Counted from the first letter of the stretch, positions 9,991 to 20,635 are shown. The stretch: 64,000 nucleotides of DNA from Agrypnia vestita (GCA_016648135.1 JADDOH010000168.1:305476-369475), one strand, 5' to 3'. Program-made: numbers and translations. Notes: generated by a model from the letters alone, not told the origin.

Positions 9991-10833
9991 ATATTTAACT
10001 GTAAATAGTTGCGGATATTTTATACGATTCTCGACGTTTCCTTGAATGCTTATTCAACGTCATCAGGAGGACGACTTTTACCCGCGAAGTTAGAGGGCGG
10101 ACTGATTACTGCTTTTGAGGGGGTAAATCAATTAATTAAATGTTCCAAGAAATAATGCATACTTACCTTACATCAGAGGTCTTACTGACAAAATCAGCCG
10201 GGTGTTGTTGAAATTAAATATAAAAACAGTTTTCAGCCCCCATAATTCGATCTCACATATAATATACGTACGTAGGTAATCTAAAAGATAACACACAGGA
10301 GGGAAGGAACATATTGGAGCAAATTAAAAACAACAACTCCAATATATCAGCAATCTGCGAACATGCATTCAAAGGGAGTTTCTGTCACTTCATCAGATTT
10401 GACAAGACAAAAATCTTATCAACAGAACCGCACCTTATACCCAGATTAGTGAGGGAGGCCATTGAAATATACAAACATCCCAATTTCAATAGAGATGACA
10501 GTTATAAACTATCAAGTATCAGTTACGCCTTGTTCTTACGACATTGATTCAACCCTTGAGAGACGTCGCAGTAAAGTCCGCCGACGTAACTAGTACATAT
10601 TGCACACTGGCGACCTCTACTATAGAAGAAGTGAACACTCCACAACAAAGTGCATATAATCAGTCCGCCCTCTACCTCCGCGGGTAAAAGTCGTCCTCCT
10701 GATAACGTTGAATAAGCATTCAAGGAAATGTCAAGAATCGTTTCTCGGAAAAACATACGGTTCGTGTAAAATATCCGCAACTATTTACAGTTAAATTTGT
10801 CTAACGACCGTAATAGCAACCTTAACTCTTTAA
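9991..10833 (+). mobile_element. Penelope-like element (PLE-1) with inverted terminal repeats
   Basis: The left 140 bases (AACTGTAAATAGTTGCGG onward) are inverted at the right end (CCGCAACTATTTACAGTT, about 10776-10793). Each arm carries a GGACGAC block and a hammerhead-like motif: minus strand 10030-10069, and plus strand 10696-10736 (the latter with CUGAUAA). Between them lies a frame related to the PLE endonuclease region. A normal element would also have a reverse transcriptase, which is missing. Flanks TTAACAATACGG and TTAATAAACGG could be a worn target duplication. Confidence 0.75.
10300..10547 (+). pseudogene. PLE GIY-YIG endonuclease, C-terminal part
   Basis: The frame includes NISAICEHAFKGSFCHFIRF, KTKILSTEPHLIPRLVREAI and KHPNFNRDDSYKLSS. 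The last two blocks recur in the copies at 41.4 kb and 47.5 kb. In the 47.3-kb copy they follow a GVY...FYIGQTNR motif, which identifies them as the region after the GIY-YIG endonuclease of Penelope-like elements. The GIY-YIG core itself is missing here, a one-base shift separates KEHI from QIKNNN, and the frame ends early. Confidence 0.75.
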
Positions 10834-11320
10834 TAAACGGTTTAGATTTGTATAGAAAATATATTGGGGAGAAGGGGACTAAAGGAGGATGGGGGAAATA
10901 TCACCTACGTTACCCGCCGGATCCTAAAGAATAAGTGTGCTAAATATGGGTCATATCTGTCAAACGGTACAGATTTTATATAAAATATAATAAATATGCA
11001 AAATTTTCAATCTGTCAAACGGTGTAGAAAACAGTCCGACAGATAGACATTGAGTTTTATAGGTAAAGATAGATATTAATAAATATAACACCATTATTAA
11101 ATTCTTATTTATTAATATTTCTAATACATAATAATGAGCAATTACCTAAATATATAATACCTACATAAGAACCCTGTAATGTAAGAATACGTGAACTAGA
11201 AAGGAAATACCTATAATATACATGTGTAAGAATAAGAAATAAAGTTTTTTTCTAAATGCTTCTGAAATATTAAGTTGGTTTCAATTATACTTTAATTTTA
11301 CACTTGAATAAGTCCGCTAT

Positions 11321-11703
11321 ATTTTCCATCCATCCATCCTCAGCGTTACAACCCTTTGTGGGTCCTAGCTGCCTTTAAGAAAGTCCTCCATGCTGCTCCG
11401 TCGCTAGCTGCCATTTTCCAGTTTTGCTGCCCCAGGGCCCGGCAGTCCGCAACGACACCACCTAACCACCGCAGTTTTGGTCTTCCGATACTTCTTCTAT
11501 CCATTGGGTCATGAAAAAACACCCTTTTTGGGGCTCCAGATCTCCCATACGGTGTAGATGTCCCAGCCAGCGCAGTCTGTTAATCTGAATGAATTTGATT
11601 ATGCTGACGTCCTGGTAAAGATCATAGAGCTCGGTGTTGTATCTTTTACCCATGTTTACCGTCTTTAATAGATCCATATATTCGGCGTAAGATTTTTATT
11701 TCA
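11321..11703 (-). pseudogene. LINE family 2, C-terminal half (downstream of insertion)
   Basis: On the minus strand TFEIKILRRIYG is followed, after a frameshift, by KRYNTELYDLYQDV and INRLRWLGHLHRM, the usual order at the end of many insect LINE ORF2 proteins. Further on, conserved tryptophan-rich blocks continue to about 11330. The upstream half of the same copy lies at 12199-12330. The two halves are separated by a younger insertion. Confidence 0.75.
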
Positions 11704-11917
11704 AATGTACTCTATAATTCCCAGATTACACTCATTAGGGAATGAGCATGCAGAGGCGGCTGACATTTTTGCTGATAGTATAACTGTTTATAGGACAAAG
11801 CTGATACAATTGTTTACATCCCAACGAAATGGAAATGGACAATAAATCTTTCTATTTTACCTTTAACTATTATTATTTGTACCTTTAACTTTATTATTAT
11901 TTTACCTTATGTTTTTC

Positions 11918-11953
<36 letters not shown>

Positions 11954-12198
11954 TTTTAACTATTATTATTGTAACTTTTAACTGTATTATTATTTTAACT
12001 GTCTTATGTTATTTTTTAAAAAAATTATTCTGTATATTGTGAAAGCCCATAAGGGCGTTAAATAAATAAATATATTACATACACATATTAACACATATAA
12101 GTAAAATAAGAAAAAGAATCTTCACAAACGCTAATGTCAAAGACATAATAATCTTTTCTGATTTAAAGAATCATATATGTTAAAAAAAAAAAAAAATG
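11704..12198 (+). mobile_element. 5'-truncated LINE inserted in another LINE
   Basis: Contains an RNase H-like tail (LGNEHAEAADIFADSI), a stop, then a 3' UTR rich in TTATTA repeats, AAGCCCATAAGGGCGTTAAA and an AAAT tail near 12070. The segment ends in 15 A's at 12182-12196. The word AAATGT occurs at 11703-11708 and again at 12194-12199. Removing the segment rejoins the interrupted LINE in frame (ENRLDTF then EIKIL), so it is a retrotransposed insert with target duplication. Bases 12075-12181 are of unknown origin. A second copy, 45784-46134, is on the minus strand. Confidence 0.8.
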
Positions 12199-12330
12199 TG
12201 TCTAGTCTGTTTTCATCGTGCTTGGTTAATATCCAGGTCTCCGGGGCGTATATTGACACTGGTCTTATTAATGTATTGTAGAGCGTAGCTTTAGTTTTTC
12301 TGGACTGTAGGCGTGATCTCAATTGTCCAA
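12199..12330 (-). pseudogene. LINE family 2, upstream half
   Basis: The minus strand reads SRKTKATLYNTLIRPVSIY then ETWILTKHDENRLDT, the segment preceding FEIKIL in the family. The rest of the copy is at 11321-11703 beyond the nested insertion. Confidence 0.75.
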
Positions 12331-12399
12331 TGAGACCAATTAAAAAAAAGCTGAAAAAGCTTTTAATGTTTCGTTTACCTCCCACAGCCATGATCCCGT

Positions 12400-13864
12400 G
12401 ACAATAGTATGTAGAAAGCTCTCAGTCACTACCTACCTCGCTAGGAAAATAGAAATACCTGTTCTTATGTAGCCTTTGTTGTTCATCACACCAATTATTT
12501 CATTTACAATTAGTACAGTAAAAATTATATATAGGTATTCTTTGTAAGTAAGCAGTGTTGTGGTATTTAATTAATACGTAAAAAAAATTGATGCTTAAAC
12601 GATATCCTCGGGCGTGTTTTAAGCAATTATTAAATATATAAAAGCAATTATATAAACCAAAATTACTTAAACAAAGTACTGTAAAAGTCCCTTATATACA
12701 GCTACTAAATACTTCAATCTATTTCCAACCGAACTAAAAATTGTAACCAAAGTAAACAAGTCATCTAAAAACAAAATAAAAAAAATGGATAATCGAAACA
12801 CAAGAACATCTGATATCCTCATAAATGTATATTGTAATCATCATACAATTATCATTCGAGTCACTATTTAGAAAGCTACATCTTAATTTAATCATTAGTT
12901 ACTAATTTATATAGTTTTCTTGGGTTTTAGTCGTGTGTAAATCATAACACATGTCTAACTTCTCATCTCCCGAACCTATGTACAGGTGTATGATATACCT
13001 TTATAGGATTTAATATACTTATAATGTATGTAATATACATTATATTGTGTATATTTTCTTTTGGGATTTAATAAATAAATATGCAGCCAATATACCGACA
13101 GGAATGATTTTTAAATCGCGAAATCAACTAAAATATAAAGTTATAAAGAATGATAGTTACCTTAATGTCGCCGAGCCATAAATATTTTATAATAGGTAGA
13201 GCCTTTTTTATTCGAAGACGTTTTAAGAGTCGGGACTTGGGATCAAAGCGTTGTAGCCAAATAGGTAAATTATTCATTCATTTAAATTTATGATAAATTT
13301 CCCGTAGTCAATCTGGCTTACGTTGAATTTACGACGTTTTTAAAGTAATTTTGATAGGCATTGTGAGTCGGGATCGCGAGTTTTTGTACGGCGGGATTCA
13401 CGAGTTCGTGACTTACTTCATTTTTGCGTAGGTACGTACGGAGGTATTGAGAAAAGAAAATATTTGGCCGCGGCGGAATTGAGAGAAATTGGTCTACACA
13501 GGCCGCGATACATTCTGAAGACTTTTCCGGGGAAATATTTCGGCAGAACGAATTTTACTTTGCGTTAAATCTATCAAAAGACTTTTCAGCGCTTTTATTT
13601 TCTTTTGATTGGTTTTCGACGACACAAAAAATACATCTGAGGAGAAATCTGGTAATTAATTATGTCAAGTATTTTAATATAAATTACATTTTTATTAAAA
13701 ATTAGTTTTAGGAAAATTTATTCGTAATAAAATATATATTGGACGTCATTTCATCGTTAAGAACGATTAAGCCAGGCCTAATTGGTTTGTTCGGCAAGAA
13801 GAAGAAATTATGATTTTAATCACATTAGAATCTGATAATAAAAGAAATTGATAGATAATAATAT
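12400..13864. other. Intergenic; GC-richer island at 13330-13570
   Basis: No coding or repeat signal except a non-repetitive, CpG-containing stretch at 13330-13570 (GGATCGCGAG, TTGGCCGCGGCGG), which may be conserved single-copy DNA. Confidence 0.4.
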
Positions 13865-14115
13865 TGTTACGAGAACCTTAAACAATGGTAACTGCGCATT
13901 ATCGAAGTCTTTCGAACGGTCCACGTGAATCTAGAATCAATTGGACTATTCTCGAAGACACCATAAAACTAGATATATGGAGAAACATGTCGAACATTCG
14001 CTAATATATATAAAATGTGTTTATGTATAAAAAAAGTGATGTCGGGTGTGATTACACAGATAAAAGCGAAACCAAAAAGTAGCGATTCAGTATGGCTAGC
14101 GCCTGCGACAAGCGG
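13865..14115 (+). mobile_element. Putative solo LTR, TGTTACGAGA type
   Basis: Begins TGTTACGAGA, as does the segment at 60100. It holds the HSE-like pairs TTCTCGAA (13949-13956) and GAACATTC (13992-13999), followed by a TATA-like TATATATAAAA (14004-14014) and a purine-rich downstream region. This layout fits U3-R of an LTR retrotransposon. The 3' boundary and any CA end are unclear, and no internal coding region is present. A host promoter is the alternative. Confidence 0.4.
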
Positions 14116-14147
14116 CAGTAAATTAAGCAAGTACCTGCCATTCAATC

Positions 14148-14176
14148 AATATATATAATATATATATATATCTATA

Positions 14177-14229
<53 letters not shown>
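14148..14229. repeat. (TA)n microsatellite
   Basis: About 80 bases of TA dinucleotides with a few interruptions. Confidence 0.95.
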
Positions 14230-14230
<1 letters not shown>

Positions 14231-14439
14231 AAGAAACCCGTGTTTCCCTACCCGCCAAGTTTTCTTCACAACCAGAAACTACCACACCCTGGTGGTTATG
14301 GTGGTGGATAGCCCTTGGTGTCCCATTGAAAATGTGCGAATTTGGTGGGGGTGACTGTCCGTGGGTGGGAGTGGGTGACGAAAATGTGCCTTCTAGCACA
14401 TTGTTTTGTTATGGGAAGGACGCAAATACTTCAGATAGA

Positions 14440-15695
14440 TCCAGAATGGCCCCGCCGATTGTGTCGGTAAGTCTAGAAGGTTCCGGAAAAATCCGCTCTA
14501 GAAAGTTCTGGAAGGAGAACGTTCTAGAAAATTCCCAAAAGTTATATAAGGTTCCAGAATGTTTCAGAATGTCCAGTAAAGCTCTAGAAAGTTCTGGAAG
14601 GGGAGTGTTCTAGAAGCTTCCCGAAAATTCTATAAGTCTCCAAACTAAGAGGTGAGTCGAGAAGGTCCCAGAACGTTTGATAAAGGTCTATAAAATTCTG
14701 GTAGCGGAGTGGGTCTGTGATTCTTTAAGGTTCCAGACTGTTCGATAAAGTTCAAGAATGTTCTGGATGGAGAACGTTCTAGAAGATTCATGAAAGTTCT
14801 AGAATGTTCCAAACAGTATGGCGGAGTGTATCTATAAGGTTCTATAAGGTTCCTAAGTGAGTAGCGGTGTGTGTTGGTGTGTCTAGAAGGTTCCAGAACA
14901 TTCATGAAGGTTTTCGAATGTTTTACAAGTTTCTAGAAGCAGAAATTTCAAGGACATTCTATAAGATTCCAAACTGAATGGCGAAGTATGCCGGTGAGTC
15001 TAGATGATTCTAGAATGTTCAATAATTCTAGAGAAAATTCTGAAAGGAAAAGGTTCTAGAAGATTCCCAAAAGTTCTATAAGGTCACAAATTGAGTGGCA
15101 AGGTGTGTCAGTGAGTCTAGAACAGAAAATTCATGATGTTTCTCGAATGCTTTAGAAGTTTCTGGAAAAAAAACGTTCGAGAAGGTTCTATAAGGTTCCA
15201 AACTGACTGGCGGAGTGTGTCGGTGAGTCGAAAAGATTTCTGAACGTTTGATAAAACTGTAGAAAGTTCTAGAAGGAGAACATTCTAGAATATTCCCAAA
15301 AAATCTATAAGAAGTTTCCAGAAGATTAACCTTCTCTTAATTAAGATTAAGAGAAGGTTCAAAAATGCTCTAGAAAGTTCTGGATGGAGAAAGTTTCAGA
15401 AAGTTCTATAAGGTTCCAAACTGAGTTGCAGAGTGTGTCAGCGAGTTTTAAAGGTTCCAGAAAGTTCTAGAGGGTTCAAGAATGCTCTAAAAAGTTCTGG
15501 AAGAAGAAAGTTCTACAAGCTATCAGAAAGATCTATAAGGTTCCAAACTGAGTGGGGGAGTACGTCGGTGGGTCTAGAGATTCCAGAAAGAATTATAATG
15601 CTTTAGAAGGTTCTGGAAAGGGAAAGTTCTAGAAGATTCCAGGAAGTCCTATAAGCTTTCGGAATGCTCTAGAAAGTTTTGGTTTCTCTCTAGAG
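14440..15695. repeat. Minisatellite array saturated with heat-shock-element pentamers
   Basis: A degenerate tandem array with units of roughly 110-130 bp. Each unit carries a marker like AACTGAGTGGCGGAGTGTGT (near 14822, 14965, 15092, 15205, 15420 and 15547), and the rest consists of alternating GAA and TTC triplets at two-base spacing. Perfect nGAAnnTTCnnGAAn sites occur at 14475-14489 and 14500-14514, and a four-pentamer run at 14516-14535. Many more single-mismatch sites follow, usually written TTCTAGAA or GTTCCAGAA. An internal 14-bp hairpin lies at about 15328-15359. No open frame spans it. Confidence 0.85.
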
Positions 15696-15959
15696 TATTA
15701 TGATTGTGCGCTAAAATATCTCTTGATATTTGGCAAAGCGAAGACGGTCCAGCAAGGCAATCCAATCACAGGTGCCGACCAGCAAAAAAGAGATGTCAAC
15801 ACAATTCTATGCTTACCGAATTATGGTCCCGAGCGAAGCCGGGCAAACCAACTAGTAGTGAATAAAGTGTTGAAACAGACGTGCGAATATTCCGGAAAGA
15901 CGAATTTAAACTATTGATAAATCACAGATGAGTGATAATTAGTGCGAATTACAAAATTA

Positions 15960-16108
15960 AGGGCCTGTTGTTTGATCAGAAGTTAGAGCAAGAGTTAAGC
16001 AAAAATCATAGATTTTTACGAAAACGGGTGTTTTGATTGGTGTAGAATGCAAAAATCTATGCTTTTTTCTTAACTATTACTCTTACTACTGATCAAACAA
16101 CAGGCCCT
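15960..16108. mobile_element. Palindromic MITE with AGGGCCTGTTGTTTGATC ends
   Basis: AGGGCCTGTTGTTTGATCAG at the left is inverted exactly as CTGATCAAACAACAGGCCCT at the right, with imperfect pairing continuing inwards to a short centre. TA flanks both sides (15958-15959 and 16109-16110). GGGCCTGTT ends are seen in PIF/Harbinger MITEs, whereas a TA duplication would fit Tc1/mariner. The ends are palindromic enough that both readings remain possible. 149 bp, no coding capacity. Confidence 0.8.
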
Positions 16109-16296
16109 TAGTGTGAATGGTGCTTCGATTAAATTAATTTCCAGTATTTATATCTAACACAAACTAATGTTGAAACTTGGTAATATTAATTGGAATGCAA
16201 AATGAATCAGCAACTCGACGGTTCTCTGAGTGCGTCTGACTTCACTATATGTACATAGTTGCTGCTATATCTCGTGTTCACACTCTGTATTATATT

Positions 16297-16915
16297 GTTT
16301 ATTTATTTTTATTTATTTATTGAAATTAACGGACATAGTCCAATAAAATATAATACATAACATGAACAACATAAAATACATCAGAATAAAAGTTATAGCA
16401 ATTTAAAACAAGAGCAAGGATAAATGAAAAGTACTAACAACATGGAGACAAGTTCTGGACTATCTTATCAGAGATTTTTTGAATCTGGATAGACTTCGGT
16501 ACACCGAAAAAGTCCAGATCCTGTCTTGAGTTTATAGGACGACACAACCGTGATATGGGAGCATGGAATCCATAATTTGTTCTATGATGACTAAGGAACA
16601 ACAGATCATTATTTTTGAGTATACAGGAAGGGATATTGAATTTTATTTGGCCCAGTTACGAAGGCATATCAGTGTGGACGTTTAATATTATGAATATGGC
16701 GATTAAGTCTGAGATTTTTCTACGATTTTGGAGGTTATAAACATTGACTCAATTTCACTGTCTCCTCTATCCAAGTCCATCATCCATGCAACTTTTCTTA
16801 AGAAACGATGTTGCACGGATTCAATGTGACTTATTTATATACATCCGAGGTACCCACATATGGCACTACACCAGCAACTCCTAGGATTGCTACCACTCGT
16901 ACACTTCGGTCTCGA
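16297..16915 (-). pseudogene. LINE (CR1/Jockey-like) C-terminus and 3' end
   Basis: The minus strand reads HIESVQHRFLRKVAW, then RRKISDLIAIFIILNVH, then HRTNYGFHAPISRLCR and a DFFG block. This is the familiar order after the reverse transcriptase in CR1/Jockey-type LINEs. Several frameshifts and stops are present. The 3' end is an AAAT-type tail at 16297-16321. The catalytic part is missing. Confidence 0.75.
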
Positions 16916-16984
16916 AGAACATGCAGTGGCAATATTATGATCGACTTATATGTAAAATTAAATTAAAACGATTATATGTAAAAA

Positions 16985-17080
16985 CCTGGCTGCAAATGAC
17001 TGGAGGACGGACTAAAAAGAGACGATAGTGGCGTAAATTACTGTTTGAGAATCCTCTACGCACTGTGATAATGATGATGA
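16985..17080 (+). pseudogene. LINE 3'-terminal scrap
   Basis: Short coding echo ending in CTACGCACTGTGATAATGATG, similar to the extreme 3' end of LINEs with an arginine-rich C-terminus. Weak and short. Confidence 0.35.
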
Positions 17081-17296
17081 GATTTATTTATTTATTTGTA
17101 AGCATACGGTTCGTAGCACCATTGAAAAAACAGAAGAAATATAGATATCTTTACAGTTTAAACAGTATTACTAAAATACACAAGAAGGCAATCAAAATAA
17201 CAATCACAAAGGTTGTATATATTTTAAAATAACGAAATATATAAATTGCAAGCAAAAAAAACATGAAGCACCTACTCCTACACATATAAAAATCAC

Positions 17297-17420
17297 AAAT
17301 GAGGCGGCTTGGACATATGCTAAGAATGTCAGAGGAACGAATATCAGGAAGAATCTTTTTGGCAACCCTGGAAGGAAGACAGCCATTGGGTCGCCCCAGA
17401 TTAAGCTGGGAGAAGAAGAA
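17297..17420 (+). pseudogene. LINE C-terminal fragment
   Basis: Translates as RRLGHMLRMSEERISGRIF followed by a GRPRLSW block, the R-x-x-G-H-x-x-R-M and G-R-P-x-x-x-W pair of LINE C-termini. Bounded on the right by the MITE at 17438. Confidence 0.65.
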
Positions 17421-17437
17421 TTAATTAAAGCACTATA

Positions 17438-17683
17438 TGTGGAGTATAAAAGCAAAGGGAGCAATATTAAAAAATTTGAATGCGGTCATCGAGGATTACT
17501 AATTTATAATATACCTACTGTTTCAAGACTTTATAGTAAACATAGCCTACTAATTTATAGGAAACATGATTTTGGAAGGGATCTACATAAAATCTAGAAT
17601 TCAGTACATTTTAAATCACCAATCCTCGGTGACTGCCTTAAAATTTTTTTTGGAAAATAATGCCTTTGCTTTTATACCCCACG
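17438..17683. mobile_element. TGTGGGGTATAAAA palindromic MITE, complete
   Basis: Arms TGTGGAGTATAAAAGCAAAG and its inverse CTTTGCTTTTATACCCCACG enclose inner inverted blocks CGAGGATTACT and CCAATCCTCGGTGACTGC. TA flanks both sides. Related copies at 8278 and 49196. Non-coding. Confidence 0.8.
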
Positions 17684-17691
17684 TAAATATG

Positions 17692-17868
17692 ATGTGATTG
17701 GGCAGCCCGATAGACATGACACTGGCTTCCACAGCCAGGTTCGATTCCCGGCAAAGCCACAATTAATCTATATGATTTACTAAAGCCTGGGTGTTTTGTG
17801 ATGTGCTTTGCTTCAGTAATTGGGTGTGTTGGCCAGTTGAAGCGTAAAATTAAAAAAAAAAACAGGAA
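17692..17868 (+). repeat. tRNA-derived SINE (family S), copy 1
   Basis: The head has a tRNA-like anticodon hairpin CTGGC-TTCCACA-GCCAG (17722-17738) and a B-box GGTTCGATTCC. The body contains GGGTGTTTTGTGATGTGCTT and AGTAATTGGG, followed by an A-rich tail near 17850. The body recurs at 40325-40476 and, on the minus strand, at 26325-26449, each behind a B-box-like element. Confidence 0.75.
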
Positions 17869-18429
17869 AGTCAACAAACCTTCGAGCATTAAATTGGGTG
17901 ATAACATAAACTATATTTATAATCTCTACGGGAGTTTAATCAATCACATACAAAACCAAATAACTGCTCAAATATTATCGCCGTCTGCTACCGTTTAAAA
18001 TATTCTCATTATATACCTTACCTATGAATTGTTTTTTTAACCCACTAGAAACGCATACTCTTCAAGTACAGTTTTGATTAAATTTTTCAGTTTGATGTTT
18101 TTAATAGATGAAGAATGTATGCGTATTTTCCCAAAAATGTGCAAATACAAATCATGAAAATTAAATAATATTTTGTGGCAACATGCATGGCTATCCGAAC
18201 TGCGGGGTGCAGAAAAAGACGAGAGAAATTGTTCAGAACATCAACAAAACACATCCTGAAAGTCCCGACTTGAGAAGAAGAATCCGTTAATCAATTCAAT
18301 CATATGTTTGATTAAAAGTTGTAAATTCTGAAGTATATAACGTTCACCTAAGCGACGTTTAACCGTTTTTTTTCTGAATAAAGCAGGAGGAACGCCTGAT
18401 GACTCTGGTGTCTGTCTGTCCATTAGCGA

Positions 18430-19090
18430 AGGGAAAAACTACATTACAAAATGAAGACTACAACACACACACGTTCGCCAGTTTGAAGACTACAAAGTGT
18501 ACACTACAATCGTAGTAAAAACTACTTGAAGTGAAGTAATTAATGAAGTACGAAATGATTGTACTATTAATGAAGTGAAGTAATGTAATGAAGTAATTGT
18601 AGTATTAATGAATTGAAGTAATGAAATGAAGTAATTGTAGTATTAATGAAGCGAAGTAATGAAATGAAGTAATTGTAGTATTAATGAAGTGAAGCGTAAT
18701 GAAATGAAGTAATGTAGTACTAGTGAGTTAATATTTTTTTCCCAAATAAAAAAAAAAGGTCGCCAGCCAGACTTCTTCATTCGATTCCAAAAATTTTTCG
18801 AACCATGGGGGGGGGTTGTTACAGTTTCCAGAGATTTCTTCATTTATCTACATCAACTTCAAAATTTCACGTAAAAATTGCACTATTTAAAGTATGTTTC
18901 TCATACTTTCGATAACTTTGAAGTGTATGTACTTTGTAGTGTTCGCTTTGAAATGAAGTGTACTATTTGAAATTTATACTTTCAATAACTTTGGTGTTTG
19001 TAGTTTGTAGTGTGCACTACACTTCAAAACGTGCGAAGTGTGCACTTTAATGTAGTGTAGTACTACATTGTAGTAGTGAGTACAGAGCGG
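18430..19090. repeat. GAAGTG/AATGAAGT tandem-repeat region
   Basis: The core is four exact-period copies of a 38-base unit beginning TAATGAAGTGAAGTAATG, at 18568, 18606, 18644 and 18682. Flanking DNA on both sides is built of related words (GAAGTG, TACTTTG, TGTAGTG), some inverted, up to a cluster of GTAGTACTACATTGTAGTAG near 19060. No coding signal. Confidence 0.85.
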
Positions 19091-19409
19091 ACCCATCACT
19101 ACTGTCCATGCGTCGGTAGAATCACCAGCAATAGATAAGCGACGTTAATAATGATAACTAACCAGTTGGCGGTCATTCCCCGTCTTGTCGGGGATTTCCC
19201 CGCATGTTATCCCGTTTCCGGTTGATTTCCCGCCCTTTCTGCGCCATCTGCCGCGAGTCCCCGGAAACAAACCGCCATTAGGTTCTCACCTTTTTTTCAT
19301 AAACGTGATGGGAACAAATCGGCTGGTATCATATTCATTTACCAAAGTATTTTTGAAAATTATTTCAAAAATAAATTTCACACAGTTGAATAAATAACGG
19401 TGAATAAGA

Positions 19410-19590
19410 GGTTGTAGACCTTTTTCCATTTAAGAAAGACAAACGAATTAGTATGTAAGCCATGCGAGGCACATCGTTTCGTTGTCGTGGTGTGTATAGT
19501 AAATAACAAAACAACGAAACAATGTGCGTCGTACACATAGCTTACATATACTAATTCAATTGTCTTTCTTAAGTAGAAAGTATTCTACCT
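19410..19590. mobile_element. Foldback MITE with about 65-bp arms
   Basis: The left arm from 19420 (CATTTAAGAAAGACAAACG, ending GTTTCGTTGT) is inverted at 19511-19580 with about 80% identity, leaving a 25-base loop. No coding capacity and no confident target duplication. Confidence 0.7.
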
Positions 19591-19599
19591 TATCTTAAC

Positions 19600-20635
19600 A
19601 TATATTGTGCTTTCATTGTTGACCATTTTACTTGGAAAAAAAATTTTAACTTCATTTTAAGTGTGTACCTACTAGCTATATATCGTCATAAATGACTTAC
19701 TTTTTATATTTCAGCTTAATATTAATTATCAGTTATTATATCCTAGCGATATAGAAATCAAAACATATGATTCTGTCGCACAAAGTATTTTATATATTTT
19801 TTTTATATTAAATACGTTATGGTTAGTTACATTGCGGTAAATACATATGTTGAGCATTTGTGAGGGATGTGATGATCACACTTTTATTTTTATTCATTTA
19901 TTTGTAATAAATTGCTATTTTGATACAATAAACCCAATTTTGTAGTATACAGCAAATAAATGGCCTTTCGTCAGCCATGTAATATTACCTGTATTGACGC
20001 TGTGCTGCACTGCGGCATAGCATGGTTGCCATGTAGCATTAAAAACGTTAAACATACAGACACGAGAGTCATCGCTAATAAATCGATAGTTTAATGCATT
20101 TTTATATATCTTTCTACTTCTTTACGTTAACGTATGTTTACATATTCAATTACGATGCAAAGTATTCTCAGAAATAAGTAATACTAAACCATTTTAAGTA
20201 CCCGTATGAAATATTAATATCTTTACTTTACTGGTTACGAGTCTGAAGACTGCGTTCAGTTTCAACAGTTCAATGGAGCCGTTTACTTTCAAAGGCTTCA
20301 TGATCCATTTAAATTTATTAAAGTTACGGAAAAATTTAATAGGGATTTTTGCGCAAATTTATACGGCGACCTCAAAATTCATCAAGATGTATTAAATTAC
20401 AATTAGCCTGGGGTCCGTCCATTAGAAGAATCCTTTTACAAGATCTGATATTTACGCGAATAATATTTGATTAGTCATTTTTTTTAAATTGGTAAAACTA
20501 GAGGAAACTAAGTTTTGTTGTACCTGCTAAATGTACCTACTTTATAAAATAATAATTAAAAAACACTTTTTTAATTATTATTATTTTTGTTGTGATTATT
20601 GGTTTTGAAAGTTGTGATTATTATTGGTATTCCAA
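19600..20635. other. AT-rich intergenic, nothing recognised
   Basis: No feature supported. Confidence 0.45.

Noticed and set aside
10523..10780. Minus-strand frame of 85 codons in PLE-1
   Set aside because: It is antisense to the PLE coding region and its terminal repeat; the same antisense frame appears in the other PLE copies.
14172..14399. 75-codon frame over the TA microsatellite
   Set aside because: Half of it is the Ile-Tyr repeat encoded by (TA)n.
14326..14613. 95-codon plus-strand frame and the 86-codon minus-strand frame at 14645-14905
   Set aside because: Both lie in the degenerate GAA/TTC array; composition and repetition explain the open frames.
18541..18719. Regularly spaced repeats as a CRISPR array
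   Set aside because: The 38-bp units are contiguous tandem repeats without unique spacers, in a eukaryotic genome.
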